Shown: positions 46,169-56,147, counted from the stretch's first letter. The stretch: 64,000 nt of DNA from Alphaproteobacteria bacterium (GCA_004295055.1 SHNJ01000031.1:1-64000); one strand, 5' to 3'. A program made the numbers and translations. The notes: a model not told the origin generated them from the letters alone.

Positions 46169-46221
46169 GGTTTAAAGGTAGTAGGGTAACCAGAGTTAAA
46201 AATTTTTTGAAGGAGTAGACC

Positions 46222-47433
46222 ATGACGAAAGAAACATTTAACAGAGCAAAACCGCACGTGAACGTCGGTACCATTGGTCACATCGACCACGGTAAAACCA
46301 CCACCACCGCGGCTTTGACAGCTGTATCGAACGCTGTCGGCTTTATGAAAGGCGGCGCGATCTCGTATGACCAAGTTGCAAAAGCTTCGGAAAAAGACGG
46401 ACGTCGCGATTCGACCAAGATCATTACGATCGCAACCAGCCACGTTGAATACGAATCCGAAAAACGCCACTACGCTCACGTAGACTGCCCAGGCCACGCC
46501 GACTATGTTAAAAACATGATCACCGGCGCTGCACAGATGGACGGCGCGATTCTGGTTGTTTCTGCGGTTGACGGCCCAATGCCGCAAACCCGCGAACACG
46601 TATTGTTGGCGCGTCAGGTTGGCGTTCCTAAAATCGTCGTGTTCTTGAACAAAGTTGACTTGGTTGACGATCCGGAATTGTTGGATCTCGTGGAAATGGA
46701 AATCCGCGATTTGTTGAACAAATATCAATTCGAAGGCGACAAAACCCCGATCGTTCGCGGTCAGGCGAAAGCCGCTCTGGAAAACCCAGGCGATGCAAAA
46801 GCCAACGAAGGTATCACCAATTTGTTGAAAGCTTTGGATGAATGGATTCCAATGCCACAACGCGACATCGACAAAGCCTTCTTGATGCCTGTTGAAGACG
46901 TATTCTCGATCTCCGGCCGCGGTACTGTTGTTACCGGTCGTGTAGAACGCGGTATCGTAAAAGTGGGCGACGAGATCGAAATCATCGGTTTGCGTCCAAC
47001 CATTAAAACCACCGTTACCGGCGTTGAAATGTTCCGCAAATTGCTGGACAAAGGTCAAGCTGGCGACAACGTGGGCGTATTGCTCCGTGGTACCAAGCGC
47101 GAGGAAGTCGAACGCGGTCAAGTTTTGGCTGCTCCAGGTTCGATTACCCCGCACTCCAAGTTCAAAGCTGAAGCGTACATCTTGAACAAAGAAGAAGGCG
47201 GCCGTCATACTCCGTTCTTCGCGAACTATCGTCCGCAGTTCTATTTCCGTACCACCGACGTGACCGGTCAGGTTGTGTTGCCAGCTGGTACCGAGATGGT
47301 GATGCCTGGCGATAACATTTCGATGGAAGTGCACTTGATCACTCCGATCGCAATGGATGAAGGTTTACGTTTCGCGATCCGTGAAGGCGGCAAAACCGTC
47401 GGCGCCGGCGTCGTTGTAAAAATCATCGAGTAG
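46222..47433 (+). CDS. tuf: Elongation factor Tu with an unusual switch I
   Basis: The GTPase that carries aminoacyl-tRNA to the ribosome. 403 residues against 394 in E. coli. P-loop GHIDHGKT (19-26), DCPGH (88-92), NKVD (in [10 protein letters not shown]) and the C-terminal [20 protein letters not shown] are normal. Between P-loop and DCPGH, however, the segment is about seven residues longer than usual, and the near-universal ARGITI block is replaced by [20 protein letters not shown] (59-78). The Thr that contacts Mg-GTP is kept in IITI (69), but the Arg-Gly before it is lost. P-loop variant [10 protein letters not shown] is also unusual. From memory, planctomycete EF-Tu has a similar pattern, but I could not check. 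Strong site GAAGGAG upstream. Confidence 0.97.
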   Translation: MTKETFNRAKPHVNVGTIGHIDHGKTTTTAALTAVSNAVGFMKGGAISYDQVAKASEKDGRRDSTKIITIATSHVEYESEKRHYAHVDCPGHADYVKNMITGAAQMDGAILVVSAVDGPMPQTREHVLLARQVGVPKIVVFLNKVDLVDDPELLDLVEMEIRDLLNKYQFEGDKTPIVRGQAKAALENPGDAKANEGITNLLKALDEWIPMPQRDIDKAFLMPVEDVFSISGRGTVVTGRVERGIVKVGDEIEIIGLRPTIKTTVTGVEMFRKLLDKGQAGDNVGVLLRGTKREEVERGQVLAAPGSITPHSKFKAEAYILNKEEGGRHTPFFANYRPQFYFRTTDVTGQVVLPAGTEMVMPGDNISMEVHLITPIAMDEGLRFAIREGGKTVGAGVVVKIIE

Positions 47434-47446
47434 TAAGGGTTGTTAT

Positions 47447-47472
47447 CCGGATGCCCATCAACGGGCATCCGG
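47447..47472 (+). promoter_or_regulatory. Hairpin between tuf and rpsJ
   Basis: CCGGATGCCC (47447-47456) pairs perfectly with GGGCATCCGG (47463-47472) around ATCAAC. It is followed by A-rich DNA, not a T run, so it is not a simple terminator. It lies 28 bases before the rpsJ start and may be an mRNA-processing or attenuation site between the str and S10 operons. Confidence 0.6.
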
Positions 47473-47500
47473 AAAACGAAAAAAATAGAGGCAAGGGAAA

Positions 47501-47821
47501 ATGGAAAACCAAAATATACGTATCCGCATTAAGTCGTTCGATCATCGTGGGCTCGAAGCCTCGGTGCGCGAAATCGTCACCACCGCCAACAGAACTGGCG
47601 CGCGGGTGCGTGGTCCAATCCCAATGCCAACCAGAATCGAACGTTTCACGGTGAACCGTTCGCCGCACGTCGACAAAAAATCACGCGATCAATTCGAAAT
47701 CCGCACTCATTTGCGTGTTTTGGACATCGTCGAACCGACGCCGCAAACCATCGATGCTTTGATGAAGCTCGATTTGGCCGCCGGCGTGGACGTGCAAATC
47801 AAATTATTGGCTGCTGCTTAA
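47501..47821 (+). CDS. rpsJ: 30S ribosomal protein S10
   Basis: 106 residues, standard. First gene of the S10 operon; S10 (NusE) also takes part in antitermination with NusB. Family blocks: [40 protein letters not shown] and [28 protein letters not shown] precedes the ATG. The start of the spacer to rplC holds the first heptad array. Confidence 0.98.
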   Translation: MENQNIRIRIKSFDHRGLEASVREIVTTANRTGARVRGPIPMPTRIERFTVNRSPHVDKKSRDQFEIRTHLRVLDIVEPTPQTIDALMKLDLAAGVDVQIKLLAAA

Positions 47822-47822
47822 T

Positions 47823-47954
47823 AGGTTTCAGGTATCAGGTATCTGGTGCCAGGTTTAAAAAGGGAGAAGGACAAGGATGTTGATATAAGGCAGGAGGCGG
47901 ATAAGAAGTAATTTCTTAACCTGACACCTGATACCCAACACCCGACACCTTAAA
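47823..47954. repeat. Facing arrays of 7-base repeats between rpsJ and rplC
   Basis: Left array 47823-47857: five consecutive degenerate heptads (first AGGTTTC, AGGTATC). Right array 47920-47954: five heptads of the complementary type (CCTGACA, CCTGATA, ...). The right array ends 4 bases before the rplC ATG. The arms can pair with the 7-base period in register. The 62-base spacer holds GGGAGAAGG and AGGAGG. No Shine-Dalgarno sequence lies in the 4 bases or in the array directly before rplC. Degenerate units with a strict period suggest expansion followed by drift. Confidence 0.75.
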
Positions 47955-47958
47955 TAAA

Positions 47959-48642
47959 ATGCGTACTGGTTTAATTGCGAAGAAATTGGGGATGACCCGT
48001 TGGTATACCGAAGACGGACAACACGTGCCGGTCACGGTATTGCATGTCGACAATTGCGAAGTTGTCGGTCAACGTTCGGTCGAAAAAAACGGCTACACCG
48101 CGGTGCAATTGGGCATCGGTACCCGTAAAGTGAAAAACGTCAGCAAAAGCCTGCGTGGTCAATTTGCCGCTGCGAAAACCGAACCAAAAGCGAAATTGGT
48201 CGAATTCCGCATCGATCCGGCAAATATGTTGAATGTCGGCGATAAATTATCGGCCGAGCATTTTGTGGTTGGTCAATTTGTCGATGTGTGCGGCATTTCG
48301 ATCGGTCGTGGTTTCCAAGGCCCGATGAAGCGTCACAACTTCGCCGGTTTGAAAGCAACCCACGGTGTGTCGATTCGTCACCGCTCGCACGGTTCGACCG
48401 GTCAACGCCAAGATCCAGGCCGCGTATTTAAAAACAAACGCATGGCCGGTCACATGGGCGACGTGCGCGTAACAGCGGAAAATTTAAAAGTGATCAATAC
48501 CGATGCCGGTGAAAATATCATCATGGTCAAAGGTTGCGTACCTGGCGCCGAAGGCAGCTATGTATTGATCCGCGATGCGATTAAAAAAGCAGCTCCGAAA
48601 GATGCGCCGAAACCGGCTGCATTGAAAACGGCTGCGGCGTAA
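47959..48642 (+). CDS. rplC: 50S ribosomal protein L3
   Basis: 227 residues. The L3 family pattern is clear: [60 protein letters not shown] (the loop reaching the peptidyl transferase centre) and [20 protein letters not shown]. The last 20 residues form an Ala/Pro/Lys tail ([19 protein letters not shown]), longer than in E. coli (209). No ribosome site is seen immediately upstream; the start abuts the heptad array. Confidence 0.97.
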   Translation: MRTGLIAKKLGMTRWYTEDGQHVPVTVLHVDNCEVVGQRSVEKNGYTAVQLGIGTRKVKNVSKSLRGQFAAAKTEPKAKLVEFRIDPANMLNVGDKLSAEHFVVGQFVDVCGISIGRGFQGPMKRHNFAGLKATHGVSIRHRSHGSTGQRQDPGRVFKNKRMAGHMGDVRVTAENLKVINTDAGENIIMVKGCVPGAEGSYVLIRDAIKKAAPKDAPKPAALKTAAA

Positions 48643-48658
48643 GGATTAGGGTGAAGTC

Positions 48659-49351
48659 ATGCAATTAAATGTAACTACATTAGACAACAAGTCCGCCGGA
48701 CAGATCGATTTGAAAGATACTGTTTTCGCGCTGACTCCGTTGCGCAAAGACATTATGGCCCGCGTGGTCAACTGGCAATTGGCCAAACGCCAAGCCGGTA
48801 CCCACAAAACCAAGGAAATCGGCGATGTTTCCGGCCGCAAGGCGAAACCATGGGCGCAAAAAGGCACTGGCCGTGCTCGTCAGGGTTCGTTGCGTTCTCC
48901 TCAGTTCCGTGGTGGTGCAACCATCTTCGGTCCGGTTGTTCGTTCGCACGGTTTCGACTTGCCGAAAAAATTCCGCGCCTTGGGCTTGAAAATGGCTTTG
49001 TCGGCCAAAGCAGCCGAAGGCAAGTTGGTTGTGGTTGACACCGATCAATTGAAAGACGCGAAAACCGCTTCGGTATCGAAATTTTTCGATAAATTGGGCG
49101 TGAAAAGCGCGTTGTTCATTGGTGGCGAGAAATTGAATGACAATTTCGCCAAGGCAGCCGCAAACGTGAAAAATTTCGATGCATTGCCGCAAGTTGGCAT
49201 CAATGTGTACGACATTATTCGCCGCGACACTTTGATTTTGACCAAAGACGCAGTGGATCATTTGCATACCCGTCTGGGCGGCGCAAAAAAAGCCAAAGCA
49301 GCGAAAGCTCCTAAGGCAAAAGCAGCTGCAAAAACGGCTAAGGGAGAATAA
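48659..49351 (+). CDS. rplD: 50S ribosomal protein L4
   Basis: 230 residues against 201 in E. coli. L4 lines the exit tunnel and regulates its own operon in E. coli. Family blocks: [40 protein letters not shown] (the tunnel loop) and [15 protein letters not shown]. The C-terminus has an added Ala/Lys tail ([19 protein letters not shown]). GGGTGA precedes the start, 16 bases after rplC. Confidence 0.97.
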   Translation: MQLNVTTLDNKSAGQIDLKDTVFALTPLRKDIMARVVNWQLAKRQAGTHKTKEIGDVSGRKAKPWAQKGTGRARQGSLRSPQFRGGATIFGPVVRSHGFDLPKKFRALGLKMALSAKAAEGKLVVVDTDQLKDAKTASVSKFFDKLGVKSALFIGGEKLNDNFAKAAANVKNFDALPQVGINVYDIIRRDTLILTKDAVDHLHTRLGGAKKAKAAKAPKAKAAAKTAKGE

Positions 49352-49353
49352 TC

Positions 49354-49695
49354 ATGGCGATAAAAAAAGAAAATACTGCAAAAAAATCCGCCGCTCCGAC
49401 CATCAGCCGTGAAAAAGCTCTGGGCATGTTGCGTCGTCCGGTAATCACCGAAAAAGCGACCCGTGGCAGCGAATTTAACCAAGTTTCGTTCTTTGTGCCA
49501 ATGTGCGCAACCAAACCGGAAATCAAATCCGCGGTTGAAACATTGTTCAAAGTGAAAGTGACCGGCGTCAATACTTCGGTATTGAAAGGCAAACAGAAAT
49601 TTTTCCGTGGCCGCATTGGCGAACGTTCGGACAAGAAAAAAGCGATTGTTACATTGGCCGAAGGTCAGACGATCGACATCACCACAGGGATCTAA
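49354..49695 (+). CDS. rplW: 50S ribosomal protein L23
   Basis: 113 residues. L23 sits at the tunnel exit and docks trigger factor and SRP. A 20-residue Lys/Ala-rich start ([20 protein letters not shown]) precedes the family block [40 protein letters not shown] and the [20 protein letters not shown] loop follow. It starts 2 bases after rplD, with AAGGGAG 8 bases upstream. Confidence 0.97.
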   Translation: MAIKKENTAKKSAAPTISREKALGMLRRPVITEKATRGSEFNQVSFFVPMCATKPEIKSAVETLFKVKVTGVNTSVLKGKQKFFRGRIGERSDKKKAIVTLAEGQTIDITTGI

Positions 49696-49713
49696 AGGAA
49701 TTTAGAGGCGACA

Positions 49714-50544
49714 ATGGCATTAAAAACATATAATCCGGTTACCCCGACACAACGTCACCTGATCAATTTGGATCGTGATGGTCTGTGGAAAGGCAAACCA
49801 GTAAAAACTTTGACTGCGGGCAAACATTCGACCGGCGGCCGTAACAACAATGGCCGTATTACATCGCGTCATCGCGGCGGCGGTCATAAGCAAGCCTATC
49901 GTATCATCGATTTCAAACGCAGCAAATTCAACGTGGAAGCAACGGTAGAGCGTATCGAGTACGATCCAAACCGCACCGCTTTCATCGCTTTGATCAATTA
50001 TGTCGATGGCGACAAAGCCTACATCTTGGCTCCGCAACGCCTGCAAGTTGGCGACAAAGTCATCGCCGGTGAACGCGTCGATCCGAAACCGGGCAACGCG
50101 ATGCCGATGAAGAATATGCCGATCGGTACGATCATGCATAACATTGAATTGAAACCGGGCAAAGGCGGCCAAATGGCTCGTTCCGCCGGTACTTTCGTTC
50201 AATTAATCGGCCGTGACCAAGGTATGGCGCAGTTGCGTATGGCTTCTGGCGAAATGCGTTTGGTAACTGCAGATTGTATGGCAACCGTTGGCGCGGTTTC
50301 GAACCCGGATGAGAAAAACTTGGTTATCGCGAAAGCAGGCCGTCAACGTTGGCTCGGCAATCGTCCGCATGTTCGCGGTATTGCGATGAACCCGGTCGAT
50401 CACCCGCACGGCGGTCGTACCAACGGTGGCAAACATTGGGTTACGCCATGGGGCATTTCCTGCAAAGGCAAGAAAACCCGGCATAACAAGTCGACGGATC
50501 GTTTCATTATTCGTCGTCGCAACAGCAAGATTGAAACGCAGTAG
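49714..50544 (+). CDS. rplB: 50S ribosomal protein L2
   Basis: 276 residues, standard. L2 is essential for subunit association and near the peptidyl transferase centre. The family signature is complete: [60 protein letters not shown] and [20 protein letters not shown] (with the conserved His). GAGGCGAC precedes the ATG. Confidence 0.98.
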   Translation: MALKTYNPVTPTQRHLINLDRDGLWKGKPVKTLTAGKHSTGGRNNNGRITSRHRGGGHKQAYRIIDFKRSKFNVEATVERIEYDPNRTAFIALINYVDGDKAYILAPQRLQVGDKVIAGERVDPKPGNAMPMKNMPIGTIMHNIELKPGKGGQMARSAGTFVQLIGRDQGMAQLRMASGEMRLVTADCMATVGAVSNPDEKNLVIAKAGRQRWLGNRPHVRGIAMNPVDHPHGGRTNGGKHWVTPWGISCKGKKTRHNKSTDRFIIRRRNSKIETQ

Positions 50545-50566
50545 TTAGGAAAAGGGAGTAAACATC

Positions 50567-50854
50567 GTGGCACGTTCAGTTTGGAAAGGTCCGTTTGTCG
50601 CTGGATATCTGCTTAAGAAAGCGGAAAAAGCGAAAACATCCGGCCGCAAAGAAGTGATCAAAACATGGTCGCGCGCTTCGACTATCCTGCCGCAATTCGT
50701 CGGCCTGACTTTCGGCGTGCATAACGGCAACAAATTCATTCCGGTGTTGGTCACCGAAAACATGGTCGGTCATAAGTTTGGCGAATTCGCCATGACCCGT
50801 CATTTCAGCGGCCATACGCCGGCGGATAAATCCGCTTCGAAAGCGTCTGAGTAA
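50567..50854 (+). CDS. rpsS: 30S ribosomal protein S19
   Basis: 95 residues, standard. The start is GTG at 50567, with GGGAG 8 bases upstream. The family pattern [40 protein letters not shown] and [20 protein letters not shown] is intact. S19 binds the 30S head with S13. Confidence 0.98.
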   Translation: MARSVWKGPFVAGYLLKKAEKAKTSGRKEVIKTWSRASTILPQFVGLTFGVHNGNKFIPVLVTENMVGHKFGEFAMTRHFSGHTPADKSASKASE

Positions 50855-50865
50855 TAGGTAGTAAT

Positions 50866-51282
50866 ATGTCGAAAAAAGCAAAAGCACGGGCCCTGGCCCC
50901 AACCGAATCGAAAGCGATCTCCAAGAATTTGCGCGTCAGTCCGCGTAAATTGAATTTGGTGGCGCAAACCATTCGCGGCAAAAAAGTAGGCGCAGCCTTG
51001 CAGCAATTGAACTTCTCGCCAAAGCGTATCGCGGTGGACGTGAAAAAATGCCTGCAATCGGCGGTGGCCAATGCTGAAAACAATCAGCAATTGGATATCG
51101 ACCGCTTGGTCGTAAAAGAAGCCTATGTCGGCGTTTCATTCGCGATGCGCCGTTTCCATGCGCGTGGCCGCGGCCGCGCCAGTCCGGTTATCAAGCCTTT
51201 TGCGCATTTAACCGTGGTTGTTGCAGAGCAAGAAAAACAAGCGAAAGCTTCGAAAACCCAAACCAATAAAGAGAGTGCATAA
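50866..51282 (+). CDS. rplV: 50S ribosomal protein L22
   Basis: 138 residues against 110 in E. coli, through an N-terminal Lys/Ala extension ([20 protein letters not shown]) and a short Lys/Thr tail ([15 protein letters not shown]). The core is clear: [40 protein letters not shown] and the tunnel hairpin [26 protein letters not shown] precedes the ATG. Its stop overlaps the rpsC ATG by one base. Confidence 0.97.
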   Translation: MSKKAKARALAPTESKAISKNLRVSPRKLNLVAQTIRGKKVGAALQQLNFSPKRIAVDVKKCLQSAVANAENNQQLDIDRLVVKEAYVGVSFAMRRFHARGRGRASPVIKPFAHLTVVVAEQEKQAKASKTQTNKESA

Positions 51283-51965
51283 TGGGACAGAAGACTAATC
51301 CAATCGTCATGCGTTTAGGCATCAATCGGGCCCATGATTCCCGTTGGTATGCCGCAAAATCTTATGCTGGTTTGCTGGAAGAAGATTTTGCATTGCGCGC
51401 TTATGTGGTCGAAAAATTGGGCGATGCCGCCGCGATCAGCCGCGTCGTGATTGAACGTTTGACCAAGCGTGTCCGCATTACGATTTACAGCGGCCGTCCT
51501 GGCGTGATTATCGGCAAAAAAGGCGCCGGTATCGAGGCACTGCAGAAAGAATTGAAAAAAATCACCAAAGACGAAGTGAACATCAACCTGGTTGAAATTC
51601 GTAAACCGGAAATCGATGCGAAATTGGTGGCAGAATCGATCGCGCAACAGTTGGAACGCCGTATCGCTTTCCGCCGTGCGATGAAACGCGCCGTACAAAA
51701 CGCAATGCGTTTGGGCGCGCTGGGTATTCGTATCAATTGCTCCGGCCGTTTGGGCGGCGCAGAGATTGCGCGTATGGAATGGTATCGTGAAGGCCGTGTG
51801 CCTTTGCACACATTGCGCGCGGATATCGATTTCGCACGGGCCGAGGCAGAAACCACCATGGGAATTTGCGGCGTAAAAGTTTGGATTTTCAAAGGCGAGA
51901 TCATGGAAAACGATCCGCTGGCATCCGAAAAACGGAATGCTGAAAACCGTCCGGCTAGCGCCTAG
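51282..51965 (+). CDS. rpsC: 30S ribosomal protein S3
   Basis: 227 residues, standard. S3 is at the mRNA entry site. [20 protein letters not shown], the KH domain with [40 protein letters not shown] and the C-terminal [20 protein letters not shown] are intact. Begins at the last base of rplV, so translation is coupled. Confidence 0.98.
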   Translation: MGQKTNPIVMRLGINRAHDSRWYAAKSYAGLLEEDFALRAYVVEKLGDAAAISRVVIERLTKRVRITIYSGRPGVIIGKKGAGIEALQKELKKITKDEVNINLVEIRKPEIDAKLVAESIAQQLERRIAFRRAMKRAVQNAMRLGALGIRINCSGRLGGAEIARMEWYREGRVPLHTLRADIDFARAEAETTMGICGVKVWIFKGEIMENDPLASEKRNAENRPASA

Positions 51966-51990
51966 GCATTTGGATTAAAGGAAGACGACA

Positions 51991-52419
51991 ATGTTATCAC
52001 CGAAGAAAACAAAATTCAGAAAAGCCATGAAAGGCCGTGTCAAAGGCATGGCTAAAGGTGGCTTTACCTTGGCACACGGTGCTTATGGTTTGAAATCGGT
52101 TGAACCGGGCCGTTTGAACGCCCGCGAAATCGAAGCCGCTCGTCGTGCTTGCGCGCGTGAAACCAAGCGTCAAGGCAAAATGTGGTTGCGCATTTTCCCA
52201 GACGTTCCGGTATCGCGCAAACCAGCCGAGGTGCGTATGGGTTCGGGTAAAGGCAGCCCGGAATATTGGATGTGCCGTATTAAACCGGGCCGCATCTTGA
52301 TTGAATTGGACGGTGTTCCAGCGGCAGTTGCCAAACGCGCATTTGAATTGGCGTCGGCGAAATTGTCGGTCAAAACGAAAATGGTTGTGCGGATCGGCGA
52401 AGCCGATATTCACGGCTAG
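51991..52419 (+). CDS. rplP: 50S ribosomal protein L16
   Basis: 142 residues, standard (136 in E. coli). L16 positions the acceptor ends of A- and P-site t[63 protein letters not shown] and [20 protein letters not shown] are clear. GGAAGA precedes the ATG. Confidence 0.98.
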   Translation: MLSPKKTKFRKAMKGRVKGMAKGGFTLAHGAYGLKSVEPGRLNAREIEAARRACARETKRQGKMWLRIFPDVPVSRKPAEVRMGSGKGSPEYWMCRIKPGRILIELDGVPAAVAKRAFELASAKLSVKTKMVVRIGEADIHG

Positions 52420-52436
52420 AGGAATTGGGTGAAGTT

Positions 52437-52706
52437 ATGAGCAAAATTGCGGATGTAAGAACAAAGTCGGATGACGAATTGAACCAGATCGTTACCGATC
52501 TGTCGAAAGAAGCGTTCAATTTGCGTTTTCAAAAAACCGGCGGCCAGCTGGAAAATTTGGCTCGTCCGCGTTTGGTGCGCAAGGAATTGGCCCGTGCCAA
52601 AACCGCTTTGCGTGAACGCGCCTTGGGATTGAATTATGCGACTGCCGCGAAAGCTGGCAAAGCAAAGAAACCAGCGGCTAAGACAGCCAAGAAAAAAGCG
52701 AGCTAA
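52437..52706 (+). CDS. rpmC: 50S ribosomal protein L29
   Basis: 89 residues from the ATG at 52437, which has GGTGA upstream; an in-frame TTG at 52425 would add four residues. The core (DVRTKSDDELNQIVTDLSKE, FNLRFQKTGGQLENLARPRL) is normal, but a 24-residue Ala/Lys tail (AAKAGKAKKPAAKTAKKKAS) extends it beyond E. coli L29 (63). L29 is near the tunnel exit. Confidence 0.95.
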   Translation: MSKIADVRTKSDDELNQIVTDLSKEAFNLRFQKTGGQLENLARPRLVRKELARAKTALRERALGLNYATAAKAGKAKKPAAKTAKKKAS

Positions 52707-52716
52707 GGAGTAAATT

Positions 52717-52950
52717 ATGCCAAAACGCATATTGACAGGTGAAGTGGTAAGCAAATCGGGCAGCAAAACCGTAAAGGTGAAAGTAACCCGCCGCGTACCG
52801 CACCCGAAATACAAAAAAATCGTCACGCTGACCAAAAATTATGCGGCGCATGACGAGAAAAACCAATTTAACGTTGGCGACAAAGTGCGCATTCAAGAAT
52901 GCCGCCCATTGTCGGCGACCAAACGCTGGGAAGTATTGACCGCTGCATAA
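52717..52950 (+). CDS. rpsQ: 30S ribosomal protein S17
   Basis: 77 residues, OB fold, slightly short of E. coli (84). [40 protein letters not shown] and [20 protein letters not shown] match the family. AAGGAG lies 7 bases before the ATG. Confidence 0.97.
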   Translation: MPKRILTGEVVSKSGSKTVKVKVTRRVPHPKYKKIVTLTKNYAAHDEKNQFNVGDKVRIQECRPLSATKRWEVLTAA

Positions 52951-52989
52951 GCGATCGAACAGCAGGAATAGTGAAATAGAGGTAGTGTC

Positions 52990-53358
52990 ATGATTCAACA
53001 AATGAGCAATTTAGAAGTCGCCGATAATTCGGGTGCGCGCAAAGTCCGCTGCATCAAAGTATTGGGTGGCTCCAAACGCCGCTATGCCCAAGTCGGCGAT
53101 GTAATCGTGGTTGCTATCCGCGATGCTATTCCAAAAGGCAAAGTAAACAAAGGCGACGTGCACAAAGCCGTAATCGTTCGCACCGCTGCGCCAATCAAAC
53201 GCGCTGACGGTTCGGTGATTCGTTTTGACACCAACGCTGCCGTGTTGATCACCGCCCAAGGCGAACCGATCGGCACCCGTATCTTTGGACCGGTGACTCG
53301 CGAACTGCGTTCTAAGAATTTCATGAAAATCATCTCGTTGGCACCGGAAGTGCTATAG
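52990..53358 (+). CDS. rplN: 50S ribosomal protein L14
   Basis: 122 residues, standard. [60 protein letters not shown] and [20 protein letters not shown] are intact. L14 contacts 16S rRNA in an inter-subunit bridge. AGAGGTAG precedes the ATG. Confidence 0.98.
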   Translation: MIQQMSNLEVADNSGARKVRCIKVLGGSKRRYAQVGDVIVVAIRDAIPKGKVNKGDVHKAVIVRTAAPIKRADGSVIRFDTNAAVLITAQGEPIGTRIFGPVTRELRSKNFMKIISLAPEVL

Positions 53359-53372
53359 AGGTTGGGGGAACT

Positions 53373-53717
53373 ATGACAACGATTGCAAAAAAATTAAAAA
53401 TTAAAAAAGGCGATAACGTAATCGTCTTGACCGGCAAGGACAAAGGCAAAAAAGGCGAAGTATTGCGCGTTTTGCGCGAAGAAAACCGTCTGGTTGTCCG
53501 TGGCGTGAACGTGGTGAAAAAACACCAACGCCCAAGCGCCGCTGGCGCTGGCGGCATCGTCGACAAAGAATTGTCGATCCATATTTCCAACGTTGCTTTG
53601 GCTGATCCGAAAACCGGCAAGGCAACCCGTGTTGGTTATCAAGTAAAAGATGGCAGCAAAATCCGTATCGCAAGAAAATCGGGTGAAACCATCGATACCG
53701 TTTCAAAGGCAGGATAG
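53373..53717 (+). CDS. rplX: 50S ribosomal protein L24
   Basis: 114 residues (E. coli 104). KOW motif [20 protein letters not shown] followed by [20 protein letters not shown] and [21 protein letters not shown]24 starts 50S assembly. GGGGGAAC precedes the ATG. Confidence 0.97.
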   Translation: MTTIAKKLKIKKGDNVIVLTGKDKGKKGEVLRVLREENRLVVRGVNVVKKHQRPSAAGAGGIVDKELSIHISNVALADPKTGKATRVGYQVKDGSKIRIARKSGETIDTVSKAG

Positions 53718-53723
53718 TGAATC

Positions 53724-54287
53724 ATGGCAAAGACTAACGCAGCAACGGCCCCAAGGCTGAAATCGGAATACCAAAGCGCGGTCATCAAGAAATTGATGGA
53801 AGAATTTGGGTATGAAAATATCATGCAAGTGCCGAAATTGACCAAAATCGTGGTTAACATGGGCATCGGCGAAGGCACCCAAGATCAAAAACGCGTGTTG
53901 AAAGCCGCGGAAGAATTGGGATTGATCACCGGCCAAAAAGCGATTTTGACCAAATCGAAAAAATCGATTGCGACCTTTAAATTGCGCCAAAACCTGGCGA
54001 TCGGTTGCAAAGTCACTTTGCGCAAAGAAAAAATGTGGGAATTTTTGGATCGTTTGATCAACATCGCTTTGCCGCGCGTGCGCGACTTCCGCGGTGTATC
54101 GGGACGCAGCTTCGATGGACGCGGCAATTACTCGCTGGGTCTGAAAGAGCAATTCGTGTTCCCGGAAATCAATTACGACAAAGTGGAACATGTGCAAGGT
54201 ATGGATATCGTAATTTGCACCACCGCGAAAACGGACAAAGAAGCCAAAGCTTTGCTGAAGGCTTTTAACATGCCGTTTTTTAATTAG
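53724..54287 (+). CDS. rplE: 50S ribosomal protein L5
   Basis: 187 residues, standard. L5 binds 5S r[63 protein letters not shown] and [20 protein letters not shown] are clear. Its TAG stop provides the first G of the left heptad array in the following gap. Confidence 0.98.
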   Translation: MAKTNAATAPRLKSEYQSAVIKKLMEEFGYENIMQVPKLTKIVVNMGIGEGTQDQKRVLKAAEELGLITGQKAILTKSKKSIATFKLRQNLAIGCKVTLRKEKMWEFLDRLINIALPRVRDFRGVSGRSFDGRGNYSLGLKEQFVFPEINYDKVEHVQGMDIVICTTAKTDKEAKALLKAFNMPFFN

Positions 54288-54422
54288 GGTTTTGGGTATT
54301 GGGTAATGGGTTTAGGAAAGTAGTAATTTATATGGGATTGAAGGATTAGGGAAAACGGTTTGGATCGACAATGAAATTCGCCCAAACCCCAAAACCCAAA
54401 TCCCAAACCCCAAACCCCATTA
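54287..54422. repeat. Facing arrays of 7-base repeats between rplE and rpsN
   Basis: Left array 54287-54316: four heptads of the form GGGTNNN plus GG. Right array 54381-54422: six heptads, five CCCAAAN and a last CCCATTA. The G and C triplets are in register with period 7, so the two sides can form a long interrupted hairpin. The spacer has more G-rich, imperfect repeats. The rpsN ribosome site (AAGGAAC) lies beyond the array. Confidence 0.8.
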
Positions 54423-54456
54423 AAAGAAAGACGATAAAAAGATAAGGAACTAACAA

Positions 54457-54762
54457 ATGGCAAAAACCAGTTCGATTTACAGAAACAAAAAACGCCGCAA
54501 AATGTCGAAGCAGCAGGCCCCAAAACGCGCCAAATTAAAGGCGATCGTGATGGACAAATCCCTGCCGTTCGAAGAACGTTTTGAAGCGCAATTGAAACTG
54601 TCGGCATTGCCGCGTAACGGATCGAAAATCCGCGTGCGCAATCGTTGCTGGTTTTCTGGCCGTTCGCGCGCGGTATACCGCCGCTTCGGTTTGTCGCGTT
54701 TGGCGATCCGCCAGTTCGGCGCAGATGGTTTGATTCCTGGCTTGACAAAATCCAGCTGGTAA
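54457..54762 (+). CDS. rpsN: 30S ribosomal protein S14
   Basis: 101 residues, the zinc-free long form (only one Cys, no CxxC pairs), as in E. coli. MAKTSSIYRNKKRRKMSKQQ, LPRNGSKIRVRNRCWFSGRS and YRRFGLSRLAIRQFGADGLI match the family. AAGGAAC lies 7 bases before the ATG, after the heptad array. Confidence 0.97.
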   Translation: MAKTSSIYRNKKRRKMSKQQAPKRAKLKAIVMDKSLPFEERFEAQLKLSALPRNGSKIRVRNRCWFSGRSRAVYRRFGLSRLAIRQFGADGLIPGLTKSSW

Positions 54763-54765
54763 TTT

Positions 54766-54794
54766 GGGAAAAAGGTTTAGGGTTTAGGTTTATT
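54766..54794 (+). repeat. Short one-sided heptad run between rpsN and rpsH
   Basis: GGGAAAAA followed by two GGTTTAG units and GTTTATT. It has the same base pattern as the G-rich arms of the other arrays but no C-rich partner in the gap. Perhaps a decayed or one-armed copy. Confidence 0.5.
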
Positions 54795-54810
54795 AATCGA
54801 GGATAAGACA

Positions 54811-55206
54811 ATGGCTTTAATTGATCCTTTAAGTGATATGCTAACACGGATTCGCAACGGCCAGAAAGCCAAGCAATCGGCTATTCTGTGCCCGGCATCC
54901 AACTTACGCAAAAACGTTTGCGAAGTGATGCAACGCGAAGGTTACATCCGTGGCTTCAAACTGGAGGAAGCGGAAGGCAAAAAACAACTCAAGATCGAGT
55001 TGAAATATGCCGACGGCCAACCGGTTATCAAAGAAATCCGCCGCGTATCGCGGCCGGGCCGCCGTATTTACAGCGGTATTAAGACATTGAAACCAGTTTA
55101 CAATGGCTTGGGTATTTCGATTCTATCGACGCCAAAAGGCGTGATGTCGGATATCGAAGCGCGCGCGGCCAATGTTGGCGGCGAAGTATTGTGCTGCGTA
55201 TTCTAG
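54811..55206 (+). CDS. rpsH: 30S ribosomal protein S8
   Basis: 131 residues, standard. S8 binds the central domain of 16S rRNA and, in E. coli, represses the spc operon. DPLSDMLTRIRNGQKAKQSA, VCEVMQREGYIRGFKLEEAE, RRVSRPGRRIYSGIKTLKPV and GLGISILSTPKGVMSDIEAR are intact. GAGGA precedes the ATG. Confidence 0.98.
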   Translation: MALIDPLSDMLTRIRNGQKAKQSAILCPASNLRKNVCEVMQREGYIRGFKLEEAEGKKQLKIELKYADGQPVIKEIRRVSRPGRRIYSGIKTLKPVYNGLGISILSTPKGVMSDIEARAANVGGEVLCCVF

Positions 55207-55225
55207 GGAATAAGGGGTAAGTATT

Positions 55226-55759
55226 ATGTCACGCGTCGGTCAAAAACCAATCACTTTGCCAGCAGGCGTCGAAGCCGTGGTAAATGAACGCACCTTGAAA
55301 ATCAAAGGCAAGGGCGGCGAATTATCGATGAATTTTTCGCCATTAATTACGGTGAAAAAAGAAGGTAACGTTTTAACCTTCACGCCAGTCAATAAAACCA
55401 AGCAAGCGCGCATGGATTGGGGCACAACCCGTTCCCGCGCCAACAGCATGGTCAAAGGCGTCACCGAAGGCTTCAAGCAAAAAATGCAATTGCAAGGCGT
55501 CGGTTATCGTGCCGAAATGAAAGGCAAAACCTTGTCGATGAAAGTCGGCCACAGCCATGAAGATATTTCCACTCCGCCAACCGGCGTAAACGTAAAAGTG
55601 GACAAACAAACCGATATTGAAATCAGCGGCGCCGATAAACAAGCCGTTGGCCAATATGCTGCGTTGTTGCATCTGACCAAACCGCCAGAGCCGTACAAAG
55701 CCAAAGGCGTGCATTATGAAGGTCAGGAAGTAGAACGCAAAGAAGGCAAGAAGAAGTAG
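55226..55759 (+). CDS. rplF: 50S ribosomal protein L6
   Basis: 177 residues, standard, with two similar halves. MSRVGQKPITLPAGVEAVVN, ARMDWGTTRSRANSMVKGVT, LQGVGYRAEMKGKTLSMKVG and the C-terminal KPPEPYKAKGVHYEGQEVER are normal. L6 stabilises the factor-binding region. AAGGGGT precedes the ATG. Confidence 0.98.
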   Translation: MSRVGQKPITLPAGVEAVVNERTLKIKGKGGELSMNFSPLITVKKEGNVLTFTPVNKTKQARMDWGTTRSRANSMVKGVTEGFKQKMQLQGVGYRAEMKGKTLSMKVGHSHEDISTPPTGVNVKVDKQTDIEISGADKQAVGQYAALLHLTKPPEPYKAKGVHYEGQEVERKEGKKK

Positions 55760-55768
55760 GGTGTCATT

Positions 55769-56131
55769 ATGTTAGCATCGAAAAAATTGGCCTTGCGCCG
55801 CAAATCCCGCAACCGTTTCAGTCTGGCAAAAAAATCCGCTGGCCGTTTACGCTTGTCGGTTCATCGTTCCGGCAATCATATTTATTTGCAAGTGATCGAT
55901 GATACCAAAGGTCAAACTTTGGTTTCGGCTTCGAGCCTGGACAAAGATTTGAAAGGCAAATTGAAAACCGGCGGTAACGTCGATTCGGCCAAACAAGTTG
56001 GTTTATTGCTGGGTCAGCGCGCCGTAAAGGCCGGCATCACCGAAGTGGTGTTTGACCGCGGTTTATATCGTTATCATGGCCGGGTGAAATCCTGTGCCGA
56101 AGGCGCGCGCGAAGCCGGCTTGCAATTCTAA
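55769..56131 (+). CDS. rplR: 50S ribosomal protein L18
   Basis: 120 residues, standard; binds 5S rRNA with L5. [40 protein letters not shown] and [20 protein letters not shown] match. GGGTG precedes the ATG. Confidence 0.97.
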   Translation: MLASKKLALRRKSRNRFSLAKKSAGRLRLSVHRSGNHIYLQVIDDTKGQTLVSASSLDKDLKGKLKTGGNVDSAKQVGLLLGQRAVKAGITEVVFDRGLYRYHGRVKSCAEGAREAGLQF

Positions 56132-56147
56132 TAGGGACTAGGGAATC

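Noticed and set aside
46114-47334. Minus-strand frame of 406 codons
   Set aside because: Opposite tuf; the strong codon bias of EF-Tu leaves antisense frames open.
47447-47472. Terminator between tuf and rpsJ
   Set aside because: A strong hairpin without T run; kept only as a possible processing or attenuation site.
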